Assembly (NCBI GenBank): GCA_008828725.1
Contig: MEHQ01004066.1
Span: 389,347-453,346, forward strand
Direction of reading: 5' to 3'
Length of the DNA stretch: 64,000 nt
From: Saccharina japonica
Taxonomy: Eukaryota; Sar; Phaeophyceae; Laminariales; Laminariaceae
How positions within the stretch are numbered: the first letter of the stretch is position 1; each line of letters begins with the position of its first letter. The translations under genes were made by a program, and so were the position numbers. The notes under the pieces are model-generated. The model searched no databases and had not been told where the DNA came from. It worked only from the letters and a program-made list of their open reading frames with translations. Shown here piece after piece: positions 21,001 through 27,390 of this stretch.

Positions 21001-23197
21001 GTTTTGTTGGTTTTGTATTCAAGGCATCATATGAAAAACTGTACCGAGTTCTATGTACTGGGAAGATTCGTAGTAGTACCTGGCGATGAACAAGAATTTG
21101 TTATCGTTCTCTCAAGTTTTTCCTCTCCCCTTGAGAAACGCGTTTTTTTCTGCTAAATGCAAGTACCAAATAAGGATATATACGAAGTATATAGTCTACT
21201 GTGAGAGTTAAGAACTGGCGTTTAACTACTCCGCAGTGCCGTGCATCTCTTGTTTTTGAGGTGTGCAGTGGCGCACGCGGCGCTAAAACCTCGCCTATAT
21301 TAAAGCTAGGGCGGCAACACAGGGCAGACCGGCAGTAAGGAGCGTTTGTTCCTCTTTGCCAGTTCGCCTCTAACGCGTCCAACACTCTTTTATGCCAACG
21401 AATTCATTAGTGTACTACTGTAATTAAACGGCTAGTCGTCAAGAAAGCATCTCCCACCTGTCACACGGTGTCCCTCGATATTTATTACACTTGTGGTACC
21501 GTGCTCCAAATTTGAATGGTTATTAGACTACTACCGTATTGCTGTTGTATATATATCATACGTGAAGAGCTATAATTGGTTCGAATCCTATCCCACGTGT
21601 CATCCTGTCTGTCCAAGAGGTATCTGAGTGTGGAACGGGGCCTATCTGGAGATTAAACATCCTTTTTCTTTTACATAGGATTATTTTGACGCGAAGTTTT
21701 CTGTCCGTAATACAGATTTGGTGAAGACCTTGAACTTCTACATGGGTTCGGAGAGGCTTTCACTGAGGAGGCTGGGGCCAAGATCATTGACGGTTTTACG
21801 TTCGACCAGTCGCGTACCAACACTGCACGCACTCTGGAGGGAGTTGTTTCTCTATTGGAGGTGAGAAAAACCCCCACATCTTTCTTATTGGTTGGCGGTG
21901 CTGCACGTTTAAATATGCTCGGACGCTTTAGTTGCCAGCACCTTTGTCGGCGACGAGCAGGATTTGGTTTTGTTTAGGGCGCGATGGGAAGGTCCAAACT
22001 ATTAGGTTGTTATATGAATATTTGTTTGAGAAAAAAATGTTTCGCCTCGCCTCTAAATTTTCGTATTTTACATGTTCCATTTGATCTATGCACGCTTTCA
22101 GGAAGCTCGCAATGGGCTATCTTCGTCATCTGGAGGTGTTGGAACAAAAGGGACTCCTCGTCAGCTGGTACTTCTTCTGTCGGATGGACGCTTTGACCGC
22201 GAGAACAAAGATCGCCTTAGGAAACTCGTCCGAGAAATGAACGAAAGGGGGCAGTTGCTGGTCCTTATAGGTAAGTACGTTGACGGTTATTTAGTCGGGA
22301 GTGATAGCATTGTAGCTGAACAGGCGTTCGCAATGTGATTAGTTGGACTTGAATATAATATACTAGATGGTATGTGTTGCACAAATGGACGTTAAGGCGT
22401 TTAAGTCAGGTTGAGTGCAGTTGTCCAAACTAAAAACAAATATGTTTCGGTGCGATTGGGGTGGTAAATTTGTCAGTCTTGTCATTCACTATTCAGTAGC
22501 TCTTGTTACGTGAAGCTGCGTTTACATGTTTGCTCGAGAATCTAGCTGGGACACAGGGGTTTAAACAGTGCCTGTGCATCCCAAATGCTCTGAGCTAGAA
22601 TAAGCAACGAAGGGAGCAGATGGTCCTCAGCGGCTAGCATGCAACCTCCAGACTTCTTACTCTCCCGTTATAGGCGCGATCAAAATGACGCAAATTTTAT
22701 TTTGGGAAGTTTGGGGTCGAACATTATTGCAAACTGTTTCGTAGCAGCCTGTGTTGTTTCCGCGGCATGCCTCAGTGTCATATCAACTTGAGGCAAACAA
22801 CTCGTGTTGCCGCGGCGTGAAAATGCTACTTAACTTTCTTGGCTTGATATTTTCTGCTGCTTCACGAGTCTATACGATACTTCGCACCTTCACCGTTAAA
22901 CACCTGGTTCAAAGTTCGACGTAAAAGTTCCGCAAGTTCTCACGTTGTAAACTTTCGTGCTGTTGTCGCGTTCTTGACGGTTTGTTCCTGGCAGTTCTTG
23001 ACAAGGAAGGAGACACGTCCATTCTCAAGACGAAGGAGGCCAGCTACGTCAACGGGAAACTCGTGCTTAATGGATACTTGGACAAGTACCCTTTCCCCCT
23101 GTACATCTTGCTCAGTCACGTTGAGGCGCTGCCTGAAATCCTTGCGGATGCCTTGAGGCAATGGTTCGAGCTTCTACAGCGGCAGATATCAACCTGA
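1..23197 (+). CDS. MDN1: Midasin (Rea1) pre-60S AAA ATPase, C-terminal ~2,390 residues, multi-exon, 5' end outside window
   Basis: Midasin is a dynein-like hexameric AAA ATPase that strips assembly factors from pre-60S ribosomes in nucleolus and nucleoplasm, using a C-terminal VWA/MIDAS domain to grip its substrates. The window holds the distal linker, the D/E-rich region and the VWA domain; the six AAA modules lie upstream. The identification rests on family-typical segments in collinear order: LRKAQDWEQHAH (E2), LDDFLRTSSVGEF (E4), RDLVRNSIEKKLKEE (E5), EGTGMGEGEG and DQIEDEEQLLG (E12), DREMGDLGDDADVVD (E13), PGDAMRHWRRRL (E20), GKRINMRRVIPYIAS and FRKDKIWLRRTKP (E23), the MIDAS DDSES (E24), and the terminal RQWFELL (E27). 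Exon phases agree at all junctions except between E19 and E20, where a small exon is probably missed. The window begins with GT, so base 1 may be the start of an intron. The stop codon TGA ends at 23197. Exons are listed separately. Confidence 0.95.
697..1563 (+). CDS. MDN1: MDN1 exon E1 (distal linker)
   Basis: Acceptor CCACAG before 697, donor CAG|GTTCGG; 289 codons, phase 0 to 0. It opens with an acidic LFPDY-type motif (EEAVNLAQLRSLFPDY) that I recognise from the region before the midasin C-terminal linker repeats. The middle is low-complexity (GKGKGVASCKGGG) and probably disordered. No exon was found in 1 to 696, which reads as intron. Confidence 0.85.
2058..2297 (+). CDS. MDN1: MDN1 exon E2
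   Basis: Acceptor TCTCCAG, donor AAG|GTGAAA; 80 codons, phase 0 to 0. It carries SPLAAVLAGVELTLRKAQDWEQ, of which the KAQDWE core is highly conserved in midasins. It begins with a TTG leucine codon at the splice junction, not a start codon. Confidence 0.93.
2511..2793 (+). CDS. MDN1: MDN1 exon E3
   Basis: Acceptor TTTGACAG, donor GAG|GTAAGC; ends in phase 1. It encodes ADRWWLHLYRLITGDW followed by a poorly conserved insert and ends GDFDHAR. Phase 1 joins correctly to E4 across a 2.2-kb intron, giving the junction R-G-LFQ. Confidence 0.88.
2872..2980. mobile_element. Palindromic ~105-bp MITE with TA target duplication, in MDN1 intron
   Basis: Ends at 2874 and 2978 are near-perfect inverted repeats of about 27 bp (TTACGG[A/G]GGACCATAGTAAA, continuing with one mismatch into AGGACC). 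TA lies on both sides (2872-2873 and 2979-2980), as expected for Tc1/mariner-type insertion. There is no coding capacity, so it is a non-autonomous element. The superfamily is inferred from the TA duplication only. Confidence 0.65.
3676..3807 (+). ncRNA. Possible box C/D snoRNA (weak)
   Basis: It lies in the MDN1 intron 2794-5012. C-like box TTGATGA at 3683-3689, an internal CTGA near 3715, a terminal CTGA at 3798-3801, and a short outer stem AGGCGC/GCGTTT with two G-U pairs. At about 130 nt it is long for the class, and the C box begins with U instead of a purine. It is reported because three better candidates follow in the same intron. Confidence 0.25.
4012..4112 (+). ncRNA. Box C/D snoRNA-like unit, copy 1 of 3
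   Basis: Sense-oriented in the MDN1 intron 2794-5012. C box GCGATGA (4019-4025, one mismatch to RUGAUGA), D' CTGA (4052-4055), C' GTGATGA (4078-4084), and a degenerate D box CCGA (4101-4104). It shares TTTCATCGTCA before D' and CAATTACAGAGTTT before D with copy 2. The weak D box and poor outer stem suggest a decaying copy. Confidence 0.42.
4313..4424 (+). ncRNA. Box C/D snoRNA, copy 2 of 3 (best formed)
   Basis: All four boxes are present in order: C GTGATGA (4326-4332), D' CTGA (4355-4358), C' CTGATGA (4387-4393), D CTGA (4409-4412). The flanks GGTGGAGAGTGC and GCGCTTTCCACC form a 12-bp terminal stem with two G-U pairs, the expected kink-turn geometry. The nine bases just upstream of D (CAGAGTTTC) are complementary to GAAACTCTG, a string I recall from a conserved part of LSU rRNA; this is memory, not a search. 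It is sense-oriented in an intron of MDN1, so release by intron debranching and trimming is the likely route. Confidence 0.68.
4707..4810 (+). ncRNA. Box C/D snoRNA-like unit, copy 3 of 3
   Basis: D' CTGA (4746-4749), C' GTGATGA (4773-4779) and D CTGA (4797-4800) are intact. The first C box is degraded (GCTGAAGA near 4716). Outer flanks GGTGGATGC and GCATTCCTCC still pair partly. The guide region before D reads CAGAGTTTTG, so it is shifted by one base relative to copy 2. Confidence 0.5.
5013..5230 (+). CDS. MDN1: MDN1 exon E4
   Basis: Acceptor CCCCGCAG, donor CAG|GTTAGT; enters in phase 1, leaves in phase 0. It encodes LFQPLDDFLRTSSVGEF and RLQMVRAF, a clearly conserved midasin stretch, and ends LEGLWQYYAQ. 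Confidence 0.94.
5573..5656 (+). ncRNA. Box C/D snoRNA-like unit, second family, copy 1 of 2
   Basis: In MDN1 intron 5231-6067, sense. The outer stem AATGATGC/GCATCAT abuts a C-like box GTGATGT (5583-5589; last base differs from RUGAUGA) and D CTGA (5644-5647). Internal D' CTGA is at 5613-5616 and a weak C' ATGAGAG at 5624-5630. The bases before D (ACAAAATAGC) are complementary to GCTATTTTGT, which I recall from a conserved SSU rRNA segment (TATTTTGTTGG). A small hairpin MITE is the alternative reading. Confidence 0.48.
5829..5913 (+). ncRNA. Box C/D snoRNA-like unit, second family, copy 2 of 2
   Basis: Virtually identical to the unit at 5573-5656 over about 85 bases and 257 bases downstream. 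Boxes: C-like GTGATGT (5840-5846), D' CTGA (5870-5873), D CTGA (5901-5904); outer stem AATGATGC/GCATCATT is perfect over 8 bp. The flanks outside the stem diverge quickly, which marks the unit boundaries. Confidence 0.48.
6068..6150 (+). CDS. MDN1: MDN1 exon E5
   Basis: Acceptor CGCTCAG, donor AAA|GTAAGT; 83 bases, ends in phase 2. It encodes FSEEVLVARDLVRNSIEKKL, matching the conserved midasin motif that precedes the VKLAKW segment. Confidence 0.93.
6555..6651 (+). CDS. MDN1: MDN1 exon E6
   Basis: Acceptor TTGAAG, donor GAC|GTGAGT; phase 2 to 0. It encodes WDEQTYYSLAEASQKSHTKL, the conserved W(N/D)xxxYYSLxxxxxKSHxxL stretch of midasin. Confidence 0.94.
7033..7167 (+). CDS. MDN1: MDN1 exon E7 (boundaries less certain)
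   Basis: Acceptor GATCAG before GTGTCC; 45 codons in phase 0, ending VKK before GTGCAT, a weak donor. The sequence (VSVSEILHRALVAGIGERKEG) is not strongly conserved; position, open frame and phase support it. A donor a few codons earlier (TTG|GTGAAA) is possible. Confidence 0.6.
7391..7554 (+). repeat. 163-bp intronic repeat, copy 1 of 4
   Basis: Lies in the MDN1 intron 7168-8249, sense orientation. Begins TCCCGCAGGTCTATCTGCC and ends CTGGCAACA. It can form two hairpins: TCTATCTGC/GCAGATAGA closing the 5' half (with CGCCAA/TTGGCG inside) and GCCCGT/ACGGGC closing the 3' half (with GGCGGTG/CATCGCC inside). ATAGAA sits between them and ACA is at the 3' end, as in H/ACA RNAs. Its 3' flank resembles that of copy 4 for ~20 bases more. 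Confidence 0.8.
8250..8813 (+). CDS. MDN1: MDN1 exon E8
   Basis: Acceptor CTCAACAG, donor CAG|GTGATT; 188 codons, phase 0 to 0. The N-terminal half is acidic and low-complexity (SDFVDDDDQAV); the C-terminal half returns to a helical linker (FGRIQALRAKNVGKQ) that leads into E9. Confidence 0.82.
9099..9422 (+). CDS. MDN1: MDN1 exon E9
   Basis: Acceptor CCCTACAG, donor GAG|GTGAGC; 108 codons. It encodes VKKRAVLDLVGGMRKQGLRY, the midasin motif of the form (K)KRALVDLxKxLxxxGLS. The rest is helical. Confidence 0.92.
10167..11489 (+). CDS. MDN1: MDN1 exon E10 (largest exon in window)
   Basis: Acceptor GTTTTCAG, donor AAG|GTGAGG; 441 codons, phase 0 to 0. It opens LMRGLAEHLGLLVLQQR, matching the midasin RCxGFxxHLxxLLxxQR segment. 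The remainder is Ala/Ser/Gly-rich with helical patches, poorly conserved, and ends in VLIGMIALNK before the switch to the acidic region. Confidence 0.88.
11739..11861 (+). CDS. MDN1: MDN1 exon E11 (entry to acidic region)
   Basis: Acceptor TCATCAG, donor AAG|GTGCGT; 41 codons. It encodes TSKLLYVTVRVFRTLLSKG followed by the first acidic run (DDTEDAEGEGDGD), the expected transition to the D/E-rich domain. Confidence 0.9.
12143..12287 (+). CDS. MDN1: MDN1 exon E12 (acidic region, signature)
   Basis: Acceptor TTGGCAG, donor CTAG|GTAAGA; ends in phase 1. It contains EGTGMGEGEGKKDVTDQIED and EEQLLG, among the most conserved strings in midasin. It is strong evidence for the gene call. Confidence 0.97.
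12709..12955 (+). CDS. MDN1: MDN1 exon E13 (acidic region)
   Basis: Acceptor CTACAG, donor TCTGG|GTAAGT; phase 1 to 2. It encodes FEGEMFDVPKGEE and LDREMGDLGDDADVVDMKLW, both typical midasin motifs, inside D/E-rich sequence. Confidence 0.97.
13202..13283 (+). CDS. MDN1: MDN1 exon E14 (acidic region)
   Basis: Acceptor TGTTGTAG, donor GAG|GTGACA; phase 2 to 0. A short, highly charged exon (SRLDGEKPEEDEIRTKEDGQ). Confidence 0.85.
13528..13740 (+). CDS. MDN1: MDN1 exon E15 (acidic region)
   Basis: Acceptor TTCTGTAG, donor GAG|GTAAAT; 71 codons. A D/E/G-rich run ends in DDLEDNYEEKPLGVE, matching the conserved NExxDDxYEExxGVE-type motif. Confidence 0.92.
13928..14089 (+). repeat. 163-bp intronic repeat, copy 2 of 4
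   Basis: In MDN1 intron 13741-14438, sense. Nearly identical to the copy at 7391, including both hairpin-forming segments. The 3' terminus reads GGCAATA rather than GGCAACA, so the ACA end is lost in this copy. Confidence 0.8.
14439..14579 (+). CDS. MDN1: MDN1 exon E16 (acidic region)
   Basis: Acceptor ACGTTAG, donor GAT|GTACGT; 47 codons. It ends LPDDLNLDNADD, matching the midasin LPExLNLDxxxx motif. Confidence 0.9.
14961..15143 (+). CDS. MDN1: MDN1 exon E17 (acidic region)
   Basis: Acceptor TCTTACAG, donor CAG|GTAACC; 61 codons of mostly D, E and G, no conserved fold expected. The following intron (147 bases) has no in-frame stop; see findings. Confidence 0.9.
15291..15500 (+). CDS. MDN1: MDN1 exon E18 (acidic region)
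   Basis: Acceptor TTTTAAAG, donor GAG|GTGACT; 70 codons, acidic. The acceptor is A-rich rather than pyrimidine-rich; an alternative AG at 15249-15250 would add 40 bases and break the frame. Confidence 0.85.
15789..15854 (+). CDS. MDN1: MDN1 exon E19 (acidic region)
   Basis: Acceptor TTTATCAG, donor AAG|GTAGGT; 22 codons (ENGEEEEQEKEEGK). It ends in phase 0, whereas E20 needs one or two leading bases. A small exon is therefore probably missed in between; 16051-16098 (PKHRAEDTFDPTNT in the likely frame) is a candidate, but its own phases do not fit cleanly. Confidence 0.8.
16188..16351 (+). repeat. 163-bp intronic repeat, copy 3 of 4
   Basis: In MDN1 intron 15855-16646, sense. Begins TCCCGCAGG and ends GGCAACA; same two hairpins as the other copies. 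Flanks differ from the other copies immediately outside the unit. Confidence 0.8.
16647..16717 (+). CDS. MDN1: MDN1 exon E20
   Basis: Acceptor ATTTTAG (or two bases later, TTTTAGAG), donor CAAG|GTGAGG. It encodes PGDAMRHWRRRLDMLKD, the conserved midasin LGDAxxxWxxRL motif that marks the end of the acidic region. It ends in phase 1. Confidence 0.9.
17228..17334 (+). CDS. MDN1: MDN1 exon E21
   Basis: Acceptor TGAGCAG, donor CAG|GTGTGT; phase 1 to 0. An acidic start is followed by KFEYVTGDQKGSSQ, the (Y/F)EFVxxDxxxxxQ motif of midasin. Confidence 0.9.
17750..18011 (+). CDS. MDN1: MDN1 exon E22
   Basis: Acceptor CTGTTCAG, donor GCAG|GTACGG; ends in phase 1. It starts VLGGVSDEQA, matching the midasin QxLGxAxxEQ motif, then an acidic and Lys/Arg-rich tail. 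Confidence 0.92.
18101..18264 (+). repeat. 163-bp intronic repeat, copy 4 of 4
   Basis: In MDN1 intron 18012-18668, sense. Preceded by a pyrimidine tract so that TTTCCCGCAG at its 5' end resembles a 3' splice site followed at once by GT. The 3' flank (ACATTTTGTACTCAATAC) matches that of copy 1 with one change, so copies 1 and 4 share a longer unit or a common origin. Confidence 0.8.
18669..19201 (+). CDS. MDN1: MDN1 exon E23 (pre-VWA conserved block)
   Basis: Acceptor GGTAAG, donor CAG|GTTCGT; phase 1 to 0. It encodes SSLSQRLCEQLRLVLEP, ATKLQGDYRSGKRINMRRVI and FRKDKIWLRRTKPAKRDYQ. This is the most conserved part of the midasin C-terminus and leads directly into the VWA core. Confidence 0.97.
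20101..20228 (+). CDS. MDN1: MDN1 exon E24 (VWA, MIDAS loop 1)
   Basis: Acceptor TTGCTTCAG, donor CACG|GTCAGT; ends in phase 2. ILMAIDDSESM provides the metal-coordinating DxSxS (D-D-S-E-S). In midasin this MIDAS ion contacts the ubiquitin-like domains of Rsa4/WDR12 and Ytm1 partners. Confidence 0.96.
20268..20981. mobile_element. 708-bp PIF/Harbinger-type MITE in MDN1 intron
   Basis: Perfect 17-bp terminal inverted repeats, GGGCCGTTTTTAACGAC, start at 20271 and end at 20978. The flanking trinucleotide TTA is duplicated at 20268-20270 and 20979-20981. A TTA/TAA duplication with GGG-starting ends is characteristic of PIF/Harbinger. The subterminal ~120 bp are rich in GCAAGTTTTTTGC-like and TTGCCA motifs in both orientations, plausible transposase-binding repeats. 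No transposase is encoded. Confidence 0.8.
21716..21860 (+). CDS. MDN1: MDN1 exon E25 (VWA)
   Basis: Acceptor AATACAG, donor GAG|GTGAGA; phase 2 to 0. It encodes FGEDLELLHGFGEAFTEEAG and QSRTNTARTLEGVVSLLE; the Thr residues here lie where the second MIDAS loop is expected. Confidence 0.96.
22102..22270 (+). CDS. MDN1: MDN1 exon E26 (VWA)
   Basis: Acceptor CTTTCAG, donor ATAG|GTAAGT; ends in phase 1. It encodes RQLVLLLSDGRFDRENKDRL, with the conserved LLLSDGR strand supplying the third MIDAS loop. Confidence 0.97.
22995..23197 (+). CDS. MDN1: MDN1 exon E27 (VWA end and stop)
   Basis: Acceptor CTGGCAG; enters in phase 1, stop TGA at 23195-23197. It encodes YLDKYPFPLYILLSHVEALP and ALRQWFELLQRQIST, the family-typical midasin terminus (YPFPYYxxxxxxxxLPxxLxxxLRQWFEL). 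Confidence 0.96.
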
Positions 23198-26100
23198 ACG
23201 TAGCACGTGCAACCTTTTCGCTTGCGGGCCGAGCGGTTCAAGGGTTCTTCAGTGTATCTGATGGTTCGCATTGGCTTTTTGTATTAGTTTGGTGTACCGG
23301 GTCAGTCAATTCACTTTTTGGTGAGTGTGGGACGATATCGTTTTTGGATTAGTTACAGAGTAGCGTACATACCCGGTATAATAGTAAGGACCCTTCTGTA
23401 TGGTATTCGGTTATTGGGTGGTGGGTGTTGTGTGCAGTCTTGATGCTGTCAAGGTGTTTTGTGATGCAGTTGTGTCTTTGGTATGCCCTACCCTTGGGTA
23501 GGAGGTGAGGGTCCAGCAAACCTACTTCGTGAAATTCACGTCTTTTATATTGGCTTTATGTTCGGAATCATGTTTTTTTTTTGTTTGATGTGAAAAGACT
23601 GTGAGTATATAGATGCGCCATAGGGTAATGATTCGAAACGGTCGGTGCATAAAGCGGCTGGGCCTGCGCCCGCGCATCAGGTGTAAACGAAAAGTGTGTG
23701 GCCACAATATAAAATGGACGCCTTAGTTGAATTCAAGATGTGAATTTGAAGATGGTTTTTATCTCTACTCGAATGGTTTGCTCGCTCGCGTCTTCATTTT
23801 CGAGAGCCGTTCCTTGACGTCGTGTTATATGCCAAGTTCCACACATCAGTTCAACCAGAATAGGAGTGGCAAGCAACCCCTAAAATGGGTTTATTTCCTC
23901 ATAGCTTTCATGTGGACTTCGTTGCTTGGTTCGTTACAGGTTCCCCTGCGGCACGTGCCTACAAATAATAGTGGAGTGGCGCAAGGACGAATCCAAAACC
24001 TAGTTTACAACCAGCATGCGATATTGTATCATACGCATATCGTTTTGTATAAAACGTACATGCGACGTTATGAAATATCCACGTATTACTGTTGATAAAT
24101 ATTTACATTTTTAGAACAGCACCTGCATTTTTTGGAATAAAACATTCTCGGAAATATTGCGGAACCTTTTTTACTATTGACTCGATAGTTTTGAGAGATC
24201 ACGCCAAACATATTTGTCAATAGTGCAACATTTAATTGTTGTGGAGCTCAATGAGGAAGGTATCTATAGTACCCCAACACAGGATTCCCGACAAACAAAA
24301 CTTGGAAATACTCCAAGCACGACACGCGGCACACACACGTATGACACACCGCACGCACGCTTGACTCATGGGACTCAGCAAGCAGTGCTAGTACAACAGT
24401 AGTTTGGGGGATAATATTTGCACACGAAGTAGAAAAGGAGGCACCGAAGATGGGGCTGGAACTCTCGACCACACCAATCCAATTGGTTTTCGTGTGCTGT
24501 TTTAAAAGGGAATTTTACCGAGAGGGGTACACCCCAAATATCGTGACAAAAAGGGGGACATCGGTTTTTGCCGCCGGGTACGCCTACGATCGTACGGTAT
24601 TACTGTGAAATCGATTCGAAATTAAAACGTGAAGCTAATGCCACACTCACATGGCAGCTCCCTACCATCTAAAGCGTTTTAATTGTTTTTTTCATGTTTA
24701 GCGGGTGAACGAAGCGATCAAAAGGGAGGTGTGAGCTTATCCCCCTTTCTGTTACGCCTACGCGAGGGTATCCCCCTTTCCATCTACTTAGTTTTGGAAA
24801 GTCCCCCTTTGTCACGCTGCGGAGAGATACCCCCTTTCTGTGTCAAAAAGACCAAGGGTAAGTGACCACTCCATGTTCTGGTTGTTGTGGCATGTTCAAC
24901 AACAGATGACGTCTAACGTCGACAAGACCAACGGCCCATACCTACGTAGGCAAACGTGGTCAGCAGATTAGCATACGTGATGTACGTATATATCACAAAT
25001 GATTTCGTGAGCACTGCCTGCACACCATATACATACATACATACGAGAGAAGGCCCTGTGACAAGCACATCTGGTTCAGAATCAATCGTGGTTTTCAGGT
25101 GTGGCCCTGGTGCACACGTGCAGTGCACACTGGTGGTTTAGCCTTCGTTCCAATCTTCGTGGCATTGTGTGCAGAATCGAACCTTTGGATCCGGTTCTCG
25201 TGATGGTATTGCCTTGTAGAACGTTTGAGATGGGACAAACAGCTGTAGGATCAGAGTGCGCCGCTCACAGTCCGCCTGCAGAAAACACGAAAGTCACCTC
25301 CTCTGCCGTTGGGTCACGTACAGGTGTGTGAATACTTTGCTTTTGCGTATGTCAAGAAAGAGCAGGAGTCAAGATAGCGAGTACGTGGGAAATCACCAAT
25401 CACGTGCTACGTCAAGAAGACCTGCTGCTACATTTACAGGGAGTATGAAGTACGATGCTCATCATGGAATTTTTCCAATTTCTAGTGTCCTTCGTACCCC
25501 TTACCTATCTATGTGCCCCTTTCGTGTGATCTGCTGTTTCGGTACACGTGATGATATGGGACGAAATCAATCGGAAATCGTTCTACAAGTATTATCGTCT
25601 CGTCGACCTTGGTAGCATCCAGGGGAGGTCGACCTTGGTAGCATCCAGGGTAGTCGCCGGCCAGTAGTCAGTCGCGAGGAAACGTACCAAACAATATCAT
25701 CATGGAATAACGCCACGCAGCTATTAATAGCAAAGCTGAATATCGACCGGTCGGGAGAATTCACAGCTGACTATCAAAGCATTACAAGATTGGTTGGCGC
25801 CCTGTGCCCTGTGGTCCTCAAAAATCACCAACATACATACTCCCCCCCCACCCCTTAACAGTTATAAAGGATAAAACGTTGTTGTTCTTACTAATTGCCA
25901 CTAAAGATACCTTATACGTACAAATAAATAATGCACACTACAAAAACCCAAATCACTAATTAATTAAAAAATTATCCAGGTGCTTTTAAGTTTTACTCCA
26001 TAACCTGTCCTCACACACCTCTTCTTATATACCATACATGGCTACAAATAGTAGAACCACTCTATCACGTAAACTCGTCGGAACACTATAATAGTATACC

Positions 26101-26780
26101 TGGTACGTTTATTTCAGACTGTTTAATTTTAATTTTAATTTAATTTAAATTATTTCTTCCCCCACAAATAGACACACACTTCCTGAATTCTACAGCCTCA
26201 GATTGTATCCCCCTCATACGGGATGTACATCCTACATGAGGACATATAAAATCCGTAAGGACGCGATCGAAGTATTACACTCAGCTAGCAAAGATGAGCT
26301 TCGACGAAATCCTCGAGCTCACAGCTGTTTTTTTTTTTTAATTTTTTAATATTTACGAGTATACGTAAATATGTACGACCAAAGGATGGTAGTACTACTC
26401 CTCTGGTACTACTGCTGGCTGCTGTACGTATATGTAGTAGTGCCGGTACCGCAGTATACGTATACGCGTATATCAAGTACGTACCATGGCGTTAAGGAGA
26501 GGAGAGTCTTATTGTACCAGGAAGTAAGCTGTTGAGCTGTTCGGTCAGAGTGATGGCTAATATATTCTCAGCTTGCAAAACTGAGTCTCTCTTTTGGGAG
26601 TTCAAATCCTGTCTGACTGTCTGTCTTACTTGGTTTTCCCCACACAAAAGGCTCATCCCCCCGAAATTTTTATTCTCGGAATTCCTTGTCTGACCCCGCC
26701 CCCGACCGCACGGACCCCCTCCATTCATCACATTACGGGCGCCCTCAAAATTTCTGCTCGTTTGGCGTGCCCTGGGTGAT
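23198..26780. other. MDN1 3' UTR and intergenic DNA, no gene recognised
   Basis: No ORF here has conserved features I recognise. Small local items only: repeated CCCCCTTT strings separated by ACGC-containing spacers at 24510-24850, a 27-bp tandem duplication (GTCGACCTTGGTAGCATCCA) near 25600-25650, and AT-rich sequence at 25900-26500. I could not place the MDN1 poly(A) site. Confidence 0.5.
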
Positions 26781-26786
26781 GCTGTG

Positions 26787-27390
26787 CTGACGGGCTACCA
26801 TCGGCTATCATCTTAGCTCTCTCGTCCTCTGCCAGCATGAGATGATAATAGTCATGCTCTGATAGCAGTTTGTTGCTCTGACGATACACGTTAATAGTCA
26901 ATCGTTTTACCTCCGGTGCTCTGTTCGCCCTTCACGGTAACATGGATGGTAAGTTAATTCCGCTTGATTTAAGTATTACAATGTTGAAACAATACACGGC
27001 AGGCTTTCAGCCCTTTTGGCTGACGGGCTACCCTTGGCTATCCTCTTCGCTCTCTCGTCCTCTCCCAGCATGAGATGATAATAGGCATGCTCTGATAGCA
27101 GTGTGTTGCTCTGACGATACATTATTATTATAATAGAGAGGCATCATGGTCTGACAGCAGTTATTGCTCTGACGATAGACGTTAATAGTCAATGCGGTGG
27201 TGCATGAGATGATAATAGTCATGCTCTGATAGCAGTTTGTTGCACACTATAGATAGTCATCATGCTTTGCTAGCAGTTTGTTGCTCTGACGATACACGTT
27301 AATACTCAATCGTTTTACCTCCGGTGCTCTGTTCGCCCGTCACGGTAAAATGGATGGTAAGCCAATTCCGCTTGATTTAAGTACACCGCA
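26787..27390. repeat. Imperfect tandem repeat block
   Basis: A ~200-bp module appears at 26787-26990 and again, rearranged, at 27020-27385. Shared strings include CTGACGGGCTACC (26787, 27020), CATGAGATGATAATAG (26837, 27069, 27206), GTTTTACCTCCGGTGCTC (26903, 27312) and ATGGATGGTAAG (26942, 27350). The element type is not recognised. Confidence 0.7.

Noticed and set aside
21534..21605. A tRNA suggested by a perfect B-box GGTTCGAATCC at 21578
   Set aside because: No A-box at tRNA distance and no pairing stems.
26530..26625. A class II tRNA-like sequence (TTCGGTCAGAGTGATGG with GAGTTCAAATCC)
   Set aside because: A CTCAG/CTGAG stem exists, but the acceptor and T stems fail; at most an old SINE head.
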